Below are positions 6,300-6,419 of a stretch of DNA of 6,419 nucleotides, one piece after another. The translations under genes and the position numbers were made by a program. This DNA comes from Opitutales bacterium (GTDB lineage Bacteria; Verrucomicrobiota; Verrucomicrobiia; Opitutales; T3Sed10-336): the NCBI GenBank assembly GCA_007132315.1, contig SLOW01000107.1:1-6419 (forward strand). The letters are read 5' to 3'. How positions within the stretch are numbered: the stretch's first letter is position 1; each line of letters begins with the position of its first letter. Below the pieces are notes generated by a model. The model saw nothing but the letters and a program-made list of their open reading frames with translations. It made no database searches and was not told the DNA's origin.

Positions 6300-6419
6300 T
6301 TATTCCTCCGGATACTCCCGGCTTTTCCGCCCCTCCCGGACGACGCCCCCGGTGGGGACGCCGTCCGGATACTCCCGGCTTTTCCGCCCCTCCCGGACGA
6401 CGCCCCCGGTGGGGACGCC
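6300..6419 (-). CDS. Probable MrpE C-terminal tail (5' part outside window)
   Basis: An open frame enters from the right edge and ends with TAA two bases before the mrpF start. It covers 39 codons. The visible protein is two copies of a hydrophilic, Arg/Gly-rich unit (GVPTGGVVREGRKSREYP) joined by one Asp and ending in Glu-Glu. No membrane segment or catalytic motif is visible. The MrpE assignment rests on position: mrpE normally lies directly before mrpF and mrpG, and MrpE proteins usually end in a charged cytoplasmic tail. The final Glu codons (GAG GAA) overlap the GGAGG ribosome binding site of mrpF, which fits tight operon packing. All minus-strand frames through this GC-rich repeat are open, so the frame choice depends on the well-placed stop codon rather than on recognised homology. 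It is 3'-complete and 5'-partial. Confidence 0.55.
   Translation of the reverse strand, partial: GVPTGGVVREGRKSREYPDGVPTGGVVREGRKSREYPEE
6307..6419. repeat. 57-base tandem direct repeat
   Basis: The block 6307-6363 is repeated without mismatch from 6364 to the window end, where 56 of its 57 bases are visible. The period is divisible by three, so the repeat keeps the minus-strand reading frame and encodes a 19-residue unit, DGVPTGGVVREGRKSREYP. There are at least two copies, and more may lie beyond the edge. Exact identity suggests a recent duplication. A sequence ending inside an exact repeat could also reflect an assembly breakpoint. Confidence 0.95.
6336..6368. repeat. GC-rich imperfect palindrome at the repeat junction
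   Basis: The arms CCGGACG (6336-6342) and CGTCCGG (6362-6368) are perfect reverse complements. Inside them CCCC (6347-6350) faces GGGG (6354-6357) around the same centre, base 6352. Two further pairs form between them, leaving two mismatched positions and a three-base loop, so 13 of 15 pairs match. The right arm crosses from one 57-base unit into the next. A strong hairpin could promote slippage or form in the mRNA. It lies inside the presumed coding tail, and it lacks the T-run expected of an intrinsic terminator. Confidence 0.75.

Noticed and set aside
6307..6419. CRISPR array or intergenic repeat cluster
   Set aside because: The two units are directly adjacent without spacers, the period is 57 (19 codons), and the block stays open in the frame ending beside mrpF, so a coding tandem repeat fits better.

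Overview
This window is part of one dense operon, read entirely on the minus strand. It encodes membrane subunits of a multisubunit cation/proton antiporter of the Mrp (Mnh/Sha) type, with the subunit layout seen in the membrane arm of archaeal MBH-type complexes. The DNA is GC-rich (roughly 60% by eye) and uses ordinary bacterial signals: AGGAGG-type ribosome binding sites, ATG/GTG/TTG starts and stop/start overlaps. A GC-rich bacterium is likely, but nothing in the window fixes the phylum.

In transcription order (from high to low coordinate) the layout is as follows. First comes the 3' end of a gene that is probably mrpE, whose tail is built of an exact 57-base in-frame repeat (6300-6419). 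Then come mrpF (6022-6297), mrpG (5705-6025), two small genes matching the split C-terminal part of MrpA (MbhD-like, 5455-5700; MbhE-like, 5153-5458), mrpB (4651-5163), mrpC (4280-4654) and mrpD (2772-4283). After a 52-base gap come a second antiporter-like subunit of the NuoM/MrpD superfamily (1223-2719), an unrecognised 65-residue two-helix membrane protein (1020-1217), and a third antiporter-like subunit that runs off the left edge (1-1033). Apart from that gap, adjacent genes overlap or are separated by at most 5 bases, so co-transcription and translational coupling are likely.

Together the products would form an ion-translocating membrane complex. MrpC/D and the two extra D-type proteins provide antiporter-like and NuoK-like proton pathways. 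MrpB, E, F, G and the MbhD/E-like pieces form the part linked to cation transport in studied relatives. The usual large N-terminal NuoL-like half of MrpA is not in the window. Instead there are three separate D-type subunits, a number reminiscent of NuoL/M/N of complex I. No hydrogenase, NADH-binding or iron-sulfur subunit is visible, so whether the complex is a secondary antiporter or the membrane arm of a redox pump cannot be decided here.

The least ordinary features are the tandem repeat and palindrome in the presumed mrpE tail, the asparagine substitutions at key positions of the third D-type subunit, and the small membrane protein whose last codons also hold the next gene's ribosome binding site and start codon. 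I see no RNA genes, mobile elements, CRISPR arrays or clear terminators, and no gene-free stretch longer than 52 bases.
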